DNA of 16,923 nt from DASSLY01 sp035689185 (GTDB lineage: Bacteria > Actinomycetota > Actinomycetes > Actinomycetales > Dermatophilaceae), in contig DASSLY010000111.1 in NCBI GenBank assembly GCA_035689185.1, forward strand, positions 1 to 16,923. Reading direction: 5' to 3'. The notes under the pieces were generated by a model. The model made no database searches and had not been told where the DNA came from. It was given only the letters and a program-made list of their open reading frames with translations. Shown here piece by piece: positions 1-9,074 of the stretch; position 1 is the stretch's first letter, and every line of letters begins with the position of its first letter. The position numbers and the translations under genes are program-made.

Positions 1-1
1 C

Positions 2-574
2 GACGTCGACCACGCGGTCCGCGCCGCGGCGGCGTTGACCTTCGACCGGATCGACTCCGACGGCTGCCAGTCGACCAACGACACGGTCCTGCTGATGGCC
101 TCCGGCGGGTCCTTGGTCCGCCCCAGCCGCGCGGAGCTGACCGAGGCGGTCACCGAGGTCTGCGGCTCGCTGGCGCGCCAGCTGATCGCGGACGCCGAGG
201 GTGCCGCCCACGACATCGCGATCCAGATCCGCACTGCCGCAACGGAGTCCGACGCGTTGCAGGTCGCCCGGGCGGTCGCGCGGAACAACCTGGTGAAGTG
301 CGCCATCTTCGGGAACGACCCCAACTGGGGACGCATCGTGGCCGCGGTGGGCACCACTACCGCGCAGTTCGATCCCGACGCGCTCGACGTCACCGTCAAC
401 GACATCCAGGTATGCCGTGCCGGTGGCCCTGGCGAGGACCGCTCGCTGGTCGACCTGAGCGGCCGGGAGGTCCACATCGTGGTGGACCTGCACGCCGGCG
501 ACACGTCCGCGACGGTCTGGACCAACGACCTGACCCACGACTACGTCCACGAGAACTCGGCGTACTCGACATGA
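2..574 (+). CDS. argJ: ArgJ, glutamate/ornithine N-acetyltransferase, 3' part only
   Basis: This is the C-terminal part of the bifunctional acetyltransferase that moves the acetyl group from N-acetylornithine to glutamate in the cyclic arginine pathway. The frame is open from base 2, so the gene begins upstream of the window; 190 codons are present, roughly half of the usual ~390-400 residues. The autocleavage motif (…MAT…) that generates the beta chain is not in the window, so what is seen is part of the beta chain. Recognisable family blocks are DGCQSTNDT near the start, KCAIFGNDPNWGRIVAAVG in the middle and the C-terminal ENSAYST. The stop codon overlaps the argB ATG by 4 nt (ATGA), indicating translational coupling. 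Identification is secure; the missing 5' end is simply off the window edge. Confidence 0.97.
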   Translation, partial: DVDHAVRAAAALTFDRIDSDGCQSTNDTVLLMASGGSLVRPSRAELTEAVTEVCGSLARQLIADAEGAAHDIAIQIRTAATESDALQVARAVARNNLVKCAIFGNDPNWGRIVAAVGTTTAQFDPDALDVTVNDIQVCRAGGPGEDRSLVDLSGREVHIVVDLHAGDTSATVWTNDLTHDYVHENSAYST

Positions 575-1494
575 GCGACACCCTGGCTGTTCGCGACCAG
601 ACCACGCTGGCCGCCGCCGCCGCGAAGGCGCAGACCCTGGTCGACGCCCTGCCCTGGCTGGAGCGCTTCCGGGGGGCGCTGGTGGTGATCAAGTACGGCG
701 GCAACGCGATGGTTGACGACGCGCTGAAGGCGGCGTTCGCCCAGGACGTCGTCTTCCTGCGGTATGCCGGGCTGCGACCGGTGGTCGTCCACGGCGGCGG
801 CCCGCAGATCGCCGCGATGCTGCAGCGGGTCGGCCTGACCAGCGAGTTCCGGGCGGGACTGCGGGTGACCACGCCGGAGGTGATGGACGTCGTCCGGATG
901 GTTCTCACCGGCCAGGTCGGCCGGGAGCTCGTCGGCCTGCTGAACCAGCACGGCCCGGTCGCGGTCGGCCTGTCCGGGGAGGACGCAGGGCTGTTCGGCG
1001 CGCGCCGCCGGCGGGTCGACGTCGACGGTGAGCAGGTCGACATCGGCCTCGTCGGTGACGTGGAGCAGGTCAGCCCGTCGGCCGTGCGGGACATCCTGGA
1101 CGCGGGGCGGATCCCCGTCGTCTCCACCGTCGCACCCGACCTGGACCGGGAAGGCCAGGTGCTCAACGTCAACGCCGACACTGCCGCCTCGGCGCTCGCG
1201 GTGGCGATGCACGCGCACAAGCTGGTCGTGCTCACCGACGTGGCGGGCGTTTACGCCAGCTGGCCCGACCCCGAGTCGCTGCTGTCCAGCCTCACCGCCA
1301 GCGCAGCCCGCGAACTGCTCCAGCACGTCGACAGCGGCATGGTGCCCAAGCTGGAGGCCTGCGTCCGGGCGGTCGAAGGCGGGGTGCCGCAGGCCCACGT
1401 CATCGACGGCCGCCGGCCGCACTCGCTGTTGCTGGAAATTTTCACCGGCGAGGGGATCGGCACCATGGTGCTGCCCGACGAAGGAGGGTCATGA
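571..1494 (+). CDS. argB: ArgB, acetylglutamate kinase
   Basis: Cytoplasmic N-acetyl-L-glutamate kinase, which phosphorylates N-acetylglutamate with ATP in the second step of ornithine synthesis. The 307-residue product has the amino-acid-kinase fold: KYGGNAM at 41-47 and HGGGPQI at 74-80 form the nucleotide and substrate loops, NVNADTAAS lies in the C-terminal half, and GMVPKLEA lies further downstream. A roughly 30-residue N-terminal extension precedes the first kinase strand. In this family such a helix is associated with the hexameric, arginine-inhibited enzymes, so feedback inhibition by arginine is likely (inference). The ATG at 571 was chosen because it overlaps the argJ stop and restores family length. 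The gene ends in an ATGA overlap with argD. Confidence 0.97.
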   Translation: MSDTLAVRDQTTLAAAAAKAQTLVDALPWLERFRGALVVIKYGGNAMVDDALKAAFAQDVVFLRYAGLRPVVVHGGGPQIAAMLQRVGLTSEFRAGLRVTTPEVMDVVRMVLTGQVGRELVGLLNQHGPVAVGLSGEDAGLFGARRRRVDVDGEQVDIGLVGDVEQVSPSAVRDILDAGRIPVVSTVAPDLDREGQVLNVNADTAASALAVAMHAHKLVVLTDVAGVYASWPDPESLLSSLTASAARELLQHVDSGMVPKLEACVRAVEGGVPQAHVIDGRRPHSLLLEIFTGEGIGTMVLPDEGGS

Positions 1495-2675
1495 GCCAGA
1501 CATCCGACCTGCTCGAACGATACGAACACTCGCTGCTCGGCGTGTTCGGCCGGCCGCGCACCGTGCTGACCCACGGGGAGGGCTGCTCGGTCTGGGACGC
1601 CGACGGGAACCGCTACCTCGACCTGCTCGGCGGTATCGCCGTGAATGCCCTCGGCCACAACCATCCCGCGGTGGTGAAGGCGCTGGCCGAGCAGGCCAGC
1701 CAGCTGGTGCACGTGTCGAACTTCTTCACCACCACACCGCAGGTCGAGCTGGCGGAGCGGCTGCTGACCCTCACCGGCGCACCGACGGGGTCGGCGGTGT
1801 TTCTGGTGAACTCCGGGACCGAGGCGGTCGAGGCAGCGCTGAAGCTGTCCCGCCGCACCGGCCGCACCGGCCTGGTCGCGCTCGAAGGAGCCTTCCACGG
1901 CCGCAGCACCGGTGCGCTGGCCCTGACCCACAAGCCGGCCTACCGGGAGCCGTTCGCCCCGCTCATGCCCTCGGTCACCTTCGTCCCGCCGAACGACCAG
2001 GACGCGCTGCGCGCCGCCGTCTCCGACCAGACCGCAGCCGTCTTCGTCGAGCCGATCCAGGGGGAGGCGGGGGTGCGCCCGGTCCACCCGGCATATCTGC
2101 GGCTGGCCAGGGAGCTGACCCGTGAGCACGGCGCCCTGCTCGTCGTGGACGAGATCCAGACCGGCGTCGGACGCACCGGGGACTGGTTCGCGGTGACCGA
2201 GTCCGGCGTCCGGCCGGACGCGATGACCCTGGCCAAGGGGTTGGGCGGAGGCGTGCCTGTCGGTGCGCTGGTCACGTTCGGCGAGCAGACGTCCGGGCTA
2301 CTGAGCCCTGGCCAGCACGGCACCACCTTCGGCGGCAACCCGCTCGCGTCTGCCGTCGCGCTGGCGGTGCTGGACACGATCGAGCGGGACGGGCTGGTCG
2401 CGCACGCGAGGCAGGCTGGTGACCGGTTCGCGAGCAACGTTGCGGCACTGCGCCATCCGCGCATCGTGGAGGTTCGCGGCCGGGGCCTGCTGCGGGTGGT
2501 CCAGTTCGACGCCGACATCGCCGTCGCCGTGACCGCCCGGGCCGAGGCCGCCGGCTTCATCGTGAACCCGGTGACACCGGACGCCATCCGGCTGGCCCCG
2601 CCGCTGGTGGTCACCGACGAGGAGCTGGACACCTTCGTCGCCACGCTGCCGCGGCTGCTGGAGGTCACCCCGTGA
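1491..2675 (+). CDS. argD: ArgD, acetylornithine aminotransferase
   Basis: Class III PLP-dependent aminotransferase that converts N-acetylglutamate semialdehyde to N2-acetylornithine with glutamate as amino donor. The 394-residue protein is normal length. Visible family features are the N-terminal LDLLGGIAVNALGHNHP block, NSGTEAVEAALKL (108-120) for phosphate binding, FVEPIQGEAG, VVDEIQTGVGRTG with Asp220 that contacts the pyridine nitrogen, and TLAKGLGGGVP with Lys249 as the Schiff-base lysine. It starts at the ATG overlapping the argB stop, and its own stop overlaps the GTG of argF. Related ornithine or succinylornithine aminotransferases look similar, but the position within the arg operon settles the role. 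Confidence 0.97.
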   Translation: MSQTSDLLERYEHSLLGVFGRPRTVLTHGEGCSVWDADGNRYLDLLGGIAVNALGHNHPAVVKALAEQASQLVHVSNFFTTTPQVELAERLLTLTGAPTGSAVFLVNSGTEAVEAALKLSRRTGRTGLVALEGAFHGRSTGALALTHKPAYREPFAPLMPSVTFVPPNDQDALRAAVSDQTAAVFVEPIQGEAGVRPVHPAYLRLARELTREHGALLVVDEIQTGVGRTGDWFAVTESGVRPDAMTLAKGLGGGVPVGALVTFGEQTSGLLSPGQHGTTFGGNPLASAVALAVLDTIERDGLVAHARQAGDRFASNVAALRHPRIVEVRGRGLLRVVQFDADIAVAVTARAEAAGFIVNPVTPDAIRLAPPLVVTDEELDTFVATLPRLLEVTP

Positions 2676-3604
2676 CCCGCCACTTCCTGCGGGACGACGA
2701 GCTGAGCCAGGCCGAGCAGCGGGCCGTCATCGACCGCGCGATCGCGCTGAAGACCGACCCGTTCGGCGACCGCAGCCTGGCCGGGCCGAAGGCGGTGGCG
2801 GTGCTGTTCGACAAGCCGTCCACCCGGACCCGGGTGTCTTTCGCCGTCGGGATCGCCCAGCTGGGCGGCTACCCGCTGGTCATCGACGGGGGCACCAGCC
2901 AGCTCGGCCGGGGGGAGCCGATCGCCGATACCGCGCGGGTCTTGACCCGGCAGTGCGCCGCCATCGTCTGGCGCACCTCCGGCCAGGACCGGATCGAGGA
3001 GATGGCCGCCGCCAGCTCGGTGCCCGTGGTCAACGCACTCACCGACAAGTTCCACCCGTGCCAGATCCTGGCCGACCTGATGACCATCCAGGAGCACAAG
3101 GGCGCGCTCGAAGGCCGCACGATCGCCTACGTCGGCGACGGGGCGAACAACATGGCCCACTCCTATCTTCTGGGCTGCGCGCTGGCCGGGATGCATGTGC
3201 GCATCGGCACGCCGGGCAGCCACCAACCGGACCACGACGTCCTGGACCGGGCCGAGCTCATTGCCGGCATCCACAACGGTTCGGTGACCGTCACCGACGA
3301 TGCGGCCCTGGCCGTGCGGGGAGCCGACGTGGTCGCGACGGATACCTGGGTGTCGATGGGGCAGGAGGCGGACAAGTCCGGCCGAACAGGCACCACCTCG
3401 CCGTTCGCGCCGTTCGCGGTGACCGCGGAGCTCCTGGGCCGCGCGGCACCGGACGCCGTCGTGCTGCACTGCCTGCCGGCCTACCGTGGCCTGGAGATCG
3501 AGGCCGGTGTCCTCGACGGCCCGCAGTCGATCGTATGGGACGAGGCGGAGAACCGGCTGCACGCGCAGAAGGCGCTGCTCTCCTTCCTGCTGGCGCAACC
3601 GTGA
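2672..3604 (+). CDS. argF: ArgF, ornithine carbamoyltransferase
   Basis: Anabolic ornithine transcarbamylase, which condenses carbamoyl phosphate with ornithine to give citrulline. The 310-residue product has the carbamoyl-phosphate loop STRTR at 50-54, HPCQ at 128-131, DTWVSMGQE near 224 for ornithine binding, and HCLP at 266-269. After HCLP the sequence reads AYRG rather than the textbook AHRG; from memory this is usual in actinobacterial ArgF and should not be read as a defect. The GTG start at 2672 overlaps the argD stop by 4 nt. An arginine-catabolic (arcB) role is unlikely because no arcA or arcC is present and the neighbours are all biosynthetic. Confidence 0.97.
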   Translation: MTRHFLRDDELSQAEQRAVIDRAIALKTDPFGDRSLAGPKAVAVLFDKPSTRTRVSFAVGIAQLGGYPLVIDGGTSQLGRGEPIADTARVLTRQCAAIVWRTSGQDRIEEMAAASSVPVVNALTDKFHPCQILADLMTIQEHKGALEGRTIAYVGDGANNMAHSYLLGCALAGMHVRIGTPGSHQPDHDVLDRAELIAGIHNGSVTVTDDAALAVRGADVVATDTWVSMGQEADKSGRTGTTSPFAPFAVTAELLGRAAPDAVVLHCLPAYRGLEIEAGVLDGPQSIVWDEAENRLHAQKALLSFLLAQP

Positions 3605-4101
3605 TCGCGCCGACCCGCGCCGCGCGCCACCAACGGATCGCCGCGATCCTCGGCCGTCACAGCATCCGGTCCCAAAGCGAGCTGCTGCAGCACCTGGCCG
3701 AGGACGGCGTCGAAGTCACCCAGGCCACGCTGTCGCGGGACCTGGTCGAGCTGGGCGCGGTGAAGGTCCGCCACGGGCGAACCCTGGTGTATGCCGTGCC
3801 CGGCGAGGGCGGCGACCGGACCCCGCGCCCGGGGCTCGGCGTCGATGTCGTCAACGCGCGACTGAAACGGCTGTGCGAGGAATTGCTTGTCACGGCCCAG
3901 CCGGCCGCGAACCTGGTGGTCCTGCGCACCCCGCCGGGTGCGGCGAACTTTCTCGCCTCGGCCATCGACCAGTCCGACCAGCCGGGCGTGCTGGGCACCC
4001 TCGCCGGCGACGACACGATCATGGTGGTGACCGACCAGGCCCGGTCGGCGCGGGCTGTGGCCGCCAGCCTGCTCAGCCTGGCCGGTTCGCGGGAAGACTG
4101 A
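3601..4101 (+). CDS. argR: ArgR, arginine repressor
   Basis: Hexameric arginine-responsive repressor that binds ARG boxes upstream of arg genes. The 166-residue protein has the N-terminal winged-helix domain (about residues 1-70, with SQSELLQHLAEDG and TQATLSRDLVELGAVKV) and a C-terminal arginine-binding and oligomerisation domain ending in the conserved GDDTIMVV. The GTG at 3601 overlaps the argF stop (GTGA), which fixes the start. Its position inside the operon it controls implies autoregulation. The operon promoter and its ARG box would lie upstream of the window, and no convincing ARG box is seen in the argR-argG gap. Confidence 0.97.
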   Translation: MIAPTRAARHQRIAAILGRHSIRSQSELLQHLAEDGVEVTQATLSRDLVELGAVKVRHGRTLVYAVPGEGGDRTPRPGLGVDVVNARLKRLCEELLVTAQPAANLVVLRTPPGAANFLASAIDQSDQPGVLGTLAGDDTIMVVTDQARSARAVAASLLSLAGSRED

Positions 4102-4160
4102 TCTGGCACAACGGCATACATCAACTGGACAACGAACGACGAGGGACACGAGGAGCATTC
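4102..4160 (+). promoter_or_regulatory. argR-argG spacer with strong ribosome binding site
   Basis: This is the only gap in the arg block, 59 nt between the argR stop and the argG ATG. AGGAG at 4151-4155, 5 nt from the ATG, is a good Shine-Dalgarno and decides the argG start. The spacer contains GGCATACA, one of the over-represented CATAC motifs. No clear -35/-10 pair, hairpin or ARG box is visible. An internal promoter for argGH is possible but unsupported. Confidence 0.5.
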
Positions 4161-5359
4161 ATGAGCGACAGAGTCGTGCTCGCCTACTCTGGCGGGCTGG
4201 ACACGTCTGTGGCGATCGGCTGGATCGGCGACGCGATCGGTGCCGAGGTGATCGCCGTCGCCGTCGACGTCGGGCAGGGCGGGGAGGACCTGGAGGTCAT
4301 CCGGCGGCGCGCGCTCGCCTGCGGCGCGGTGGAGGCCTACGTCGCCGACGCCCGGGAGGAGTTCGCCGAGGAGTACTGCCTGCCGGCGATCCAGGCGAAC
4401 GCGCTCTACATGGACCGCTACCCGCTGGTGTCGGCGCTGTCCCGGCCGCTCATCGTCAAGCACCTGGTGGCCGCCGCCAGGCAGCACGACGCCACCGTCG
4501 TGGCGCACGGCTGCACCGGCAAGGGCAATGACCAGGTGCGGTTCGAGGTGGGCATCGCTACCCTGGCGCCGCAGCTGACGTGCATCGCGCCGGTCCGTGA
4601 CCTGGCGCTGACCCGCGAGAAGGCGATCGAGTACGCAGAGACCCATGACCTGCCGATCGAGACGACGAAGAAGAACCCCTACTCCATCGACCAGAACGTC
4701 TTCGGCCGCGCGGTGGAGACCGGGTTCCTTGAGGACATCTGGAACGGCCCGATCGAGGACCTCTACACCTACACCCTGGACCCGGCGCGCCAGCACGACC
4801 CGGATGAGGTGCTGATCACCTTCGAGGCGGGTGTGCCGGTGGCCGTGGACGGTGTGAAAGTCACGGTGCTGCAAGCCATTCAGCAGCTCAACGAGCGGGC
4901 CGGAAGGGCGGGGGTGGGACGGCTGGACATGGTGGAGGACCGGCTGGTCGGCATCAAGAGCCGCGAGGTGTACGAGGCGCCCGGCGCTATCGCCCTCATC
5001 ACCGCCCATCAGGAGCTGGAGAACGTCACCGTCGAGCGCGAGCTGGCCCGGTTCAAGCGGACGGTCGGCCAGCGCTGGGGCGAGCTCACGTATGACGGGC
5101 TGTGGTTCAGCCCGCTGAGACGAGCCCTGGACGGGTTCGTGCGGCACACCCAGGAGCACGTCAGCGGCGACATCCGGATGACCCTGCACGCCGGCCGCGC
5201 CGTTGTCACCGGTCGCCGGTCCGCCTCCAGCCTCTACGACTTCAACCTGGCCACCTACGACGCAGGCGACACCTTCGACCAGTCCCTGGCCAAGGGGTTC
5301 GTCGAGCTGTGGGGGCTGCCGAGCAAGATCGCAGCGGCGCGGGACCAGCGCACGAGCGC

Positions 5360-5363
<4 letters not shown>
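4161..5363 (+). CDS. argG: ArgG, argininosuccinate synthase
   Basis: ATP-dependent ligase joining citrulline and aspartate to argininosuccinate through a citrullyl-AMP intermediate. The 400-residue protein has the PP-loop SGGLDTS at 10-16, VDVGQGGEDLE, and AHGCTGKGNDQVRFE, which lines the citrulline/aspartate pocket, followed by the C-terminal oligomerisation region. Length is typical of the short bacterial form. The start is the ATG at 4161, preceded by AGGAG. The stop overlaps the GTG of argH (GTGA), so the two final pathway enzymes are translationally coupled. Confidence 0.97.
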
Positions 5364-6814
<1,451 letters not shown>

Positions 6815-6864
6815 ACCTCAGCCGAGCCGCTACCCACCGGTTCGACTCCACACCCGCCGGGCCG

Positions 6865-6878
6865 CGACGTTCGCGTCG
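6865..6878 (+). terminator. Small UUCG-loop hairpin after argH, possible terminator
   Basis: Fifty nucleotides after the argH stop, CGACG (6865-6869) and CGTCG (6874-6878) pair around a TTCG loop. The stem is only 5 bp and no T run follows, so this is a weak candidate for the end of the arg transcript. The rest of the 237-nt gap (6815-7051) has no other clear hairpin. Confidence 0.25.
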
Positions 6879-6912
6879 ACGCCGCGGGGAGCGCCGAGTT
6901 CGCCGCCGTGGC

Positions 6913-6920
6913 AAAAAAAA
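6913..6920 (+). promoter_or_regulatory. A8 tract upstream of the ribosomal protection gene, possible WhiB7-type promoter element
   Basis: A run of eight adenines stands in otherwise almost pure G+C sequence, 81 nt before the upstream ORF. WhiB7-controlled actinobacterial antibiotic-resistance genes carry an AT-rich element just upstream of the -35 hexamer, and ribosome-protection genes are typical members of that regulon. I cannot find a convincing -10 at the right distance (the following bases are nearly all G/C), so the promoter call is an inference from the A tract and the target gene only. Confidence 0.3.
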
Positions 6921-6993
6921 CCGCTGGCGCGGCGGCGTCCTGGGGTGCTGTGCTGCCGACGTCCACCCCGTCAACGAGGAGCGAGAGCCCACC

Positions 6994-7101
6994 ATGCGAG
7001 CAGCCTTCACGCCCCGGCAGGCATCCATCCACCGAACGGACGTGACGGCAGTTGGCATCCTTCAGACCCACCCTCAGTCTGGGCATCCTGGCCCATGTTG
7101 A
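6994..7101 (+). CDS. 35-codon upstream ORF overlapping the ribosomal protection gene, candidate leader peptide
   Basis: An ATG ORF of 35 codons, preceded by GAGGAG at 6976-6981 (12 nt upstream) and GAGAG at 6983-6987. Its stop (TGA 7099-7101) lies 50 nt inside the downstream GTPase gene, which is in another frame. The peptide has no recognisable domain, begins MRAAFTPRQ and ends GHPGPC. Its ribosome binding site is clearly better than that of the GTPase gene, which starts at TTG inside this ORF. A leader peptide coupling or attenuating expression of the resistance gene is plausible, since tet(M) and several WhiB7-controlled genes have such leaders. It could also be chance, because open frames are common in DNA this GC-rich. 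Confidence 0.4.
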   Translation: MRAAFTPRQASIHRTDVTAVGILQTHPQSGHPGPC

Positions 7102-8992
7102 CGCCGGCAAGACCAGCCTGACCGAACGGCTGCTCTTCGAGACCGGTGTCCTTCACCATCCCGGCAGCGTCGACGCCGGCACCACCCAGACCGACACGAT
7201 GGCGCTGGAACGGCGCCGCGGCATCACCATCCGCACCGCCGTCGCATGCTTCGTCGTCGGCGGCGTGCAGGTCAACCTGGTCGACACCCCCGGCCACTCC
7301 GACTTCGTCGCGGAGGTGGAGCGAGCGCTGGCCGTGCTGGATGCTGCGGTCCTGGTCGTCTCGGGGGTGGAGGGGGTGCAGGCGCAGTCGCTGGTGCTGT
7401 TCCGCGCGCTGCGCCGGATGGGCATCCCGACGGTCTTCTTCGTCAACAAGGCAGACCGCCCCACAGCCCGCCCCGGCCGGGTCATCGGCGAGATCCGCGA
7501 ACGGCTGACCACGGCCGTCATACCGGTGGCCGACCCGGACGCGCTGGCCGAGGCCCTGGCCGAGCACGACGACCAGGTGCTGGCCGCGCTGGTCGGCGAC
7601 CGGCCGGCATACCCGGTGGCGCAGCTGCAGGGCCGCCTGAGCCGACTGACCGCGCGGGGAACGGTCCACCCGGCTTACGTGGGCTCGGCGATCACCGGGG
7701 CAGGGGTCCCCGAGCTGATCCGTGGGCTGGTGGCGCTGGCGCCGGCCGCGGCCGATCCGTGCGGGCCGCCCTCGGGAGCAGTGTTCAAGATCGAGCGCGG
7801 CGACGCGCGCGAGCGAATCGTGTTCCTGCGCATGCGTGGTGGCACGGTTCGCGTCCGTGACCGGGTTGACCTCGGCCACGGCCCCGAGCGGGTCACCGGG
7901 CTGCGCGTGTTCGCACCGGGTGGGGCGGTCGCGGCCGGGGAGGTGTCGGCCGGGCAGATCGCGCAGGTGCGTGGCCTGGAGCGGGCCCGGGTCGGGGACA
8001 CGTTCGGTCCGGCGGCGCGGCGCGAAGCGGTCCGGTTCGTGCGGCCCTCGCTGGAGACGGTGGTCGAGCCGGTCGACCCGGACCGGTGCGGCGCGCTGTT
8101 CGCGGCCCTGACCGAGCTCGCCGAGCAGGACCCGCTCATCGACGTGCGGCAGGACGACGGGCGCCGGGAGATCTCGCTGTCGTTGTACGGGGAGGTGCAG
8201 AAGGAGGTGATCGCCAGCTTGCTGGCGGCCGAGTATGACGTCGCGGCGCGGTTCCGCGCCTCGACCCCGCTGTGCATCGAGCGGGTGGTCGGGACCGGTG
8301 CTGCTGCCGAGCTCATCGGGACGCCGGCCAACCCGTTCCTGGCCACGGTCGGGCTGCGGGTCGGCCCCGGGGCGGTCGGCTCCGGGGTCCGGTTCGGGCT
8401 GGAGGTGGAGCTGGGGTCGATGCCGCCCGCGTTCTTCGCCGCGGTCGAGGAGTCGGTCCGGGCGACCCTGACGCAAGGCCCGCACGGGTGGCAGGTGCCC
8501 GACTGCGCGGTGGTCGTGACCCACTCCGGTTACTACGCCCGGCACAGCCTGGGCCATGCCGCGTTCACGAAGAGCATCTCCAGCACGGCCGCGGACTTCC
8601 GCTACCTGGCGGCGCTCGTGCTGATGACGGCGCTTCGCCGCGCCGGGACGGTGGTCTGCGAGCCGGTGCACCACTTCGAGCTGGAGCTGCCCGAACCTGC
8701 GTATGCGGCCGTGCTGGCGATGCTGCCCACGGTTGGCGGGGTGCCGCTGGAGACGACCCAGCGCGGCGGCCGGCTCGTCGTCACCGGCGAGGTGCCCGCC
8801 GTCGGCGTCCACACCTTCCAGCAGCGAGTCCCCGACCTCACCCGCGGCGAGGGGGTGCTCACCACCGCCCTCGACCACTACCGGCCGGTGTCGGCAGAGC
8901 CGCCGACCCGGGCCCGGACCGACGACGACCCCACCGACCGGGTGGGCTTTCTCAAGGCCACCACCCGGCGGGTCGGCCGGACCTACCGTTAG
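7052..8992 (+). CDS. TetM/OtrA-like ribosomal protection translation GTPase
   Basis: An EF-G-related GTPase of the tetracycline ribosomal protection family, 646 residues (Tet(M) is 639). Such proteins bind the ribosome, dislodge tetracycline and leave on GTP hydrolysis. The G motifs are complete: AHVDAGKTS (14-22), RGITI (56-60), DTPGH (78-82) and NKAD (132-135). EF-G-like domains II-V follow, including SLYGEVQKEVI and the domain IV segment THSGYYARHS…SSTAADFR. That loop is about a dozen residues longer than the YYSPVSTPADFR segment of Tet(M). An in-frame TGA at 7043-7045 leaves TTG 7052 as the only reasonable start, 8-9 residues before the conserved strand, with no good Shine-Dalgarno of its own. 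Intrinsic actinobacterial resistance of the Otr(A) kind is the best guess. Actual tetracycline resistance cannot be read from sequence, and a general ribosome-rescue role is an alternative. Confidence 0.88.
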   Translation: MASFRPTLSLGILAHVDAGKTSLTERLLFETGVLHHPGSVDAGTTQTDTMALERRRGITIRTAVACFVVGGVQVNLVDTPGHSDFVAEVERALAVLDAAVLVVSGVEGVQAQSLVLFRALRRMGIPTVFFVNKADRPTARPGRVIGEIRERLTTAVIPVADPDALAEALAEHDDQVLAALVGDRPAYPVAQLQGRLSRLTARGTVHPAYVGSAITGAGVPELIRGLVALAPAAADPCGPPSGAVFKIERGDARERIVFLRMRGGTVRVRDRVDLGHGPERVTGLRVFAPGGAVAAGEVSAGQIAQVRGLERARVGDTFGPAARREAVRFVRPSLETVVEPVDPDRCGALFAALTELAEQDPLIDVRQDDGRREISLSLYGEVQKEVIASLLAAEYDVAARFRASTPLCIERVVGTGAAAELIGTPANPFLATVGLRVGPGAVGSGVRFGLEVELGSMPPAFFAAVEESVRATLTQGPHGWQVPDCAVVVTHSGYYARHSLGHAAFTKSISSTAADFRYLAALVLMTALRRAGTVVCEPVHHFELELPEPAYAAVLAMLPTVGGVPLETTQRGGRLVVTGEVPAVGVHTFQQRVPDLTRGEGVLTTALDHYRPVSAEPPTRARTDDDPTDRVGFLKATTRRVGRTYR

Positions 8993-9029
8993 GCGCGCCG
9001 CGCCGAGCCGGCCGAGCCTCGGTAGGTTT
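8981..9029 (+). terminator. Bulged 12-bp hairpin across the GTPase stop codon, probable intrinsic terminator
   Basis: ACCTACCG (8981-8988) pairs with CGGTAGGT (9020-9027). After a 2-nt bulge (TT), AGGC (8991-8994) pairs with GCCT (9016-9019), giving 12 bp around a GC-rich loop. TTT (9027-9029) follows. The left arm contains the last codons and the TAG stop (8990-8992) of the GTPase gene, so translating ribosomes would prevent folding. It separates the GTPase from the following YtxH-like gene. Confidence 0.5.
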
Positions 9030-9074
9030 GGCGGGCACAGCCCTGGTCATAGGAGGCCTGGCAAAGGAGGCACC

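Noticed and set aside
3463..3492. HCLPAYRG instead of HCLPAHRG in ArgF
   Set aside because: Recalled as the common form in actinobacterial ornithine carbamoyltransferases, and all other catalytic residues are intact.
4102..4160. ARG box in the argR-argG spacer
   Set aside because: Only GGCATACATCAA hints at A/T-rich sequence; there is no palindromic operator pattern.
3657..5189. 510-codon open frame on the minus strand across argR-argG
   Set aside because: It is antisense to two certain genes and its translation is His/Asp/Arg/Gln-rich without motifs, the usual mirror frame of high-GC coding DNA.
6840..6860. GGTTCGACTCC, resembling a tRNA T-loop, after argH
   Set aside because: The flanking bases do not pair as a T stem, and no acceptor, D or anticodon arms are found nearby.
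7007..8878. 623-codon open frame on the minus strand opposite the GTPase gene
   Set aside because: It exactly shadows a well-supported gene, is of low complexity (Arg/Gln/His/Pro) and has no domain or ribosome binding site.
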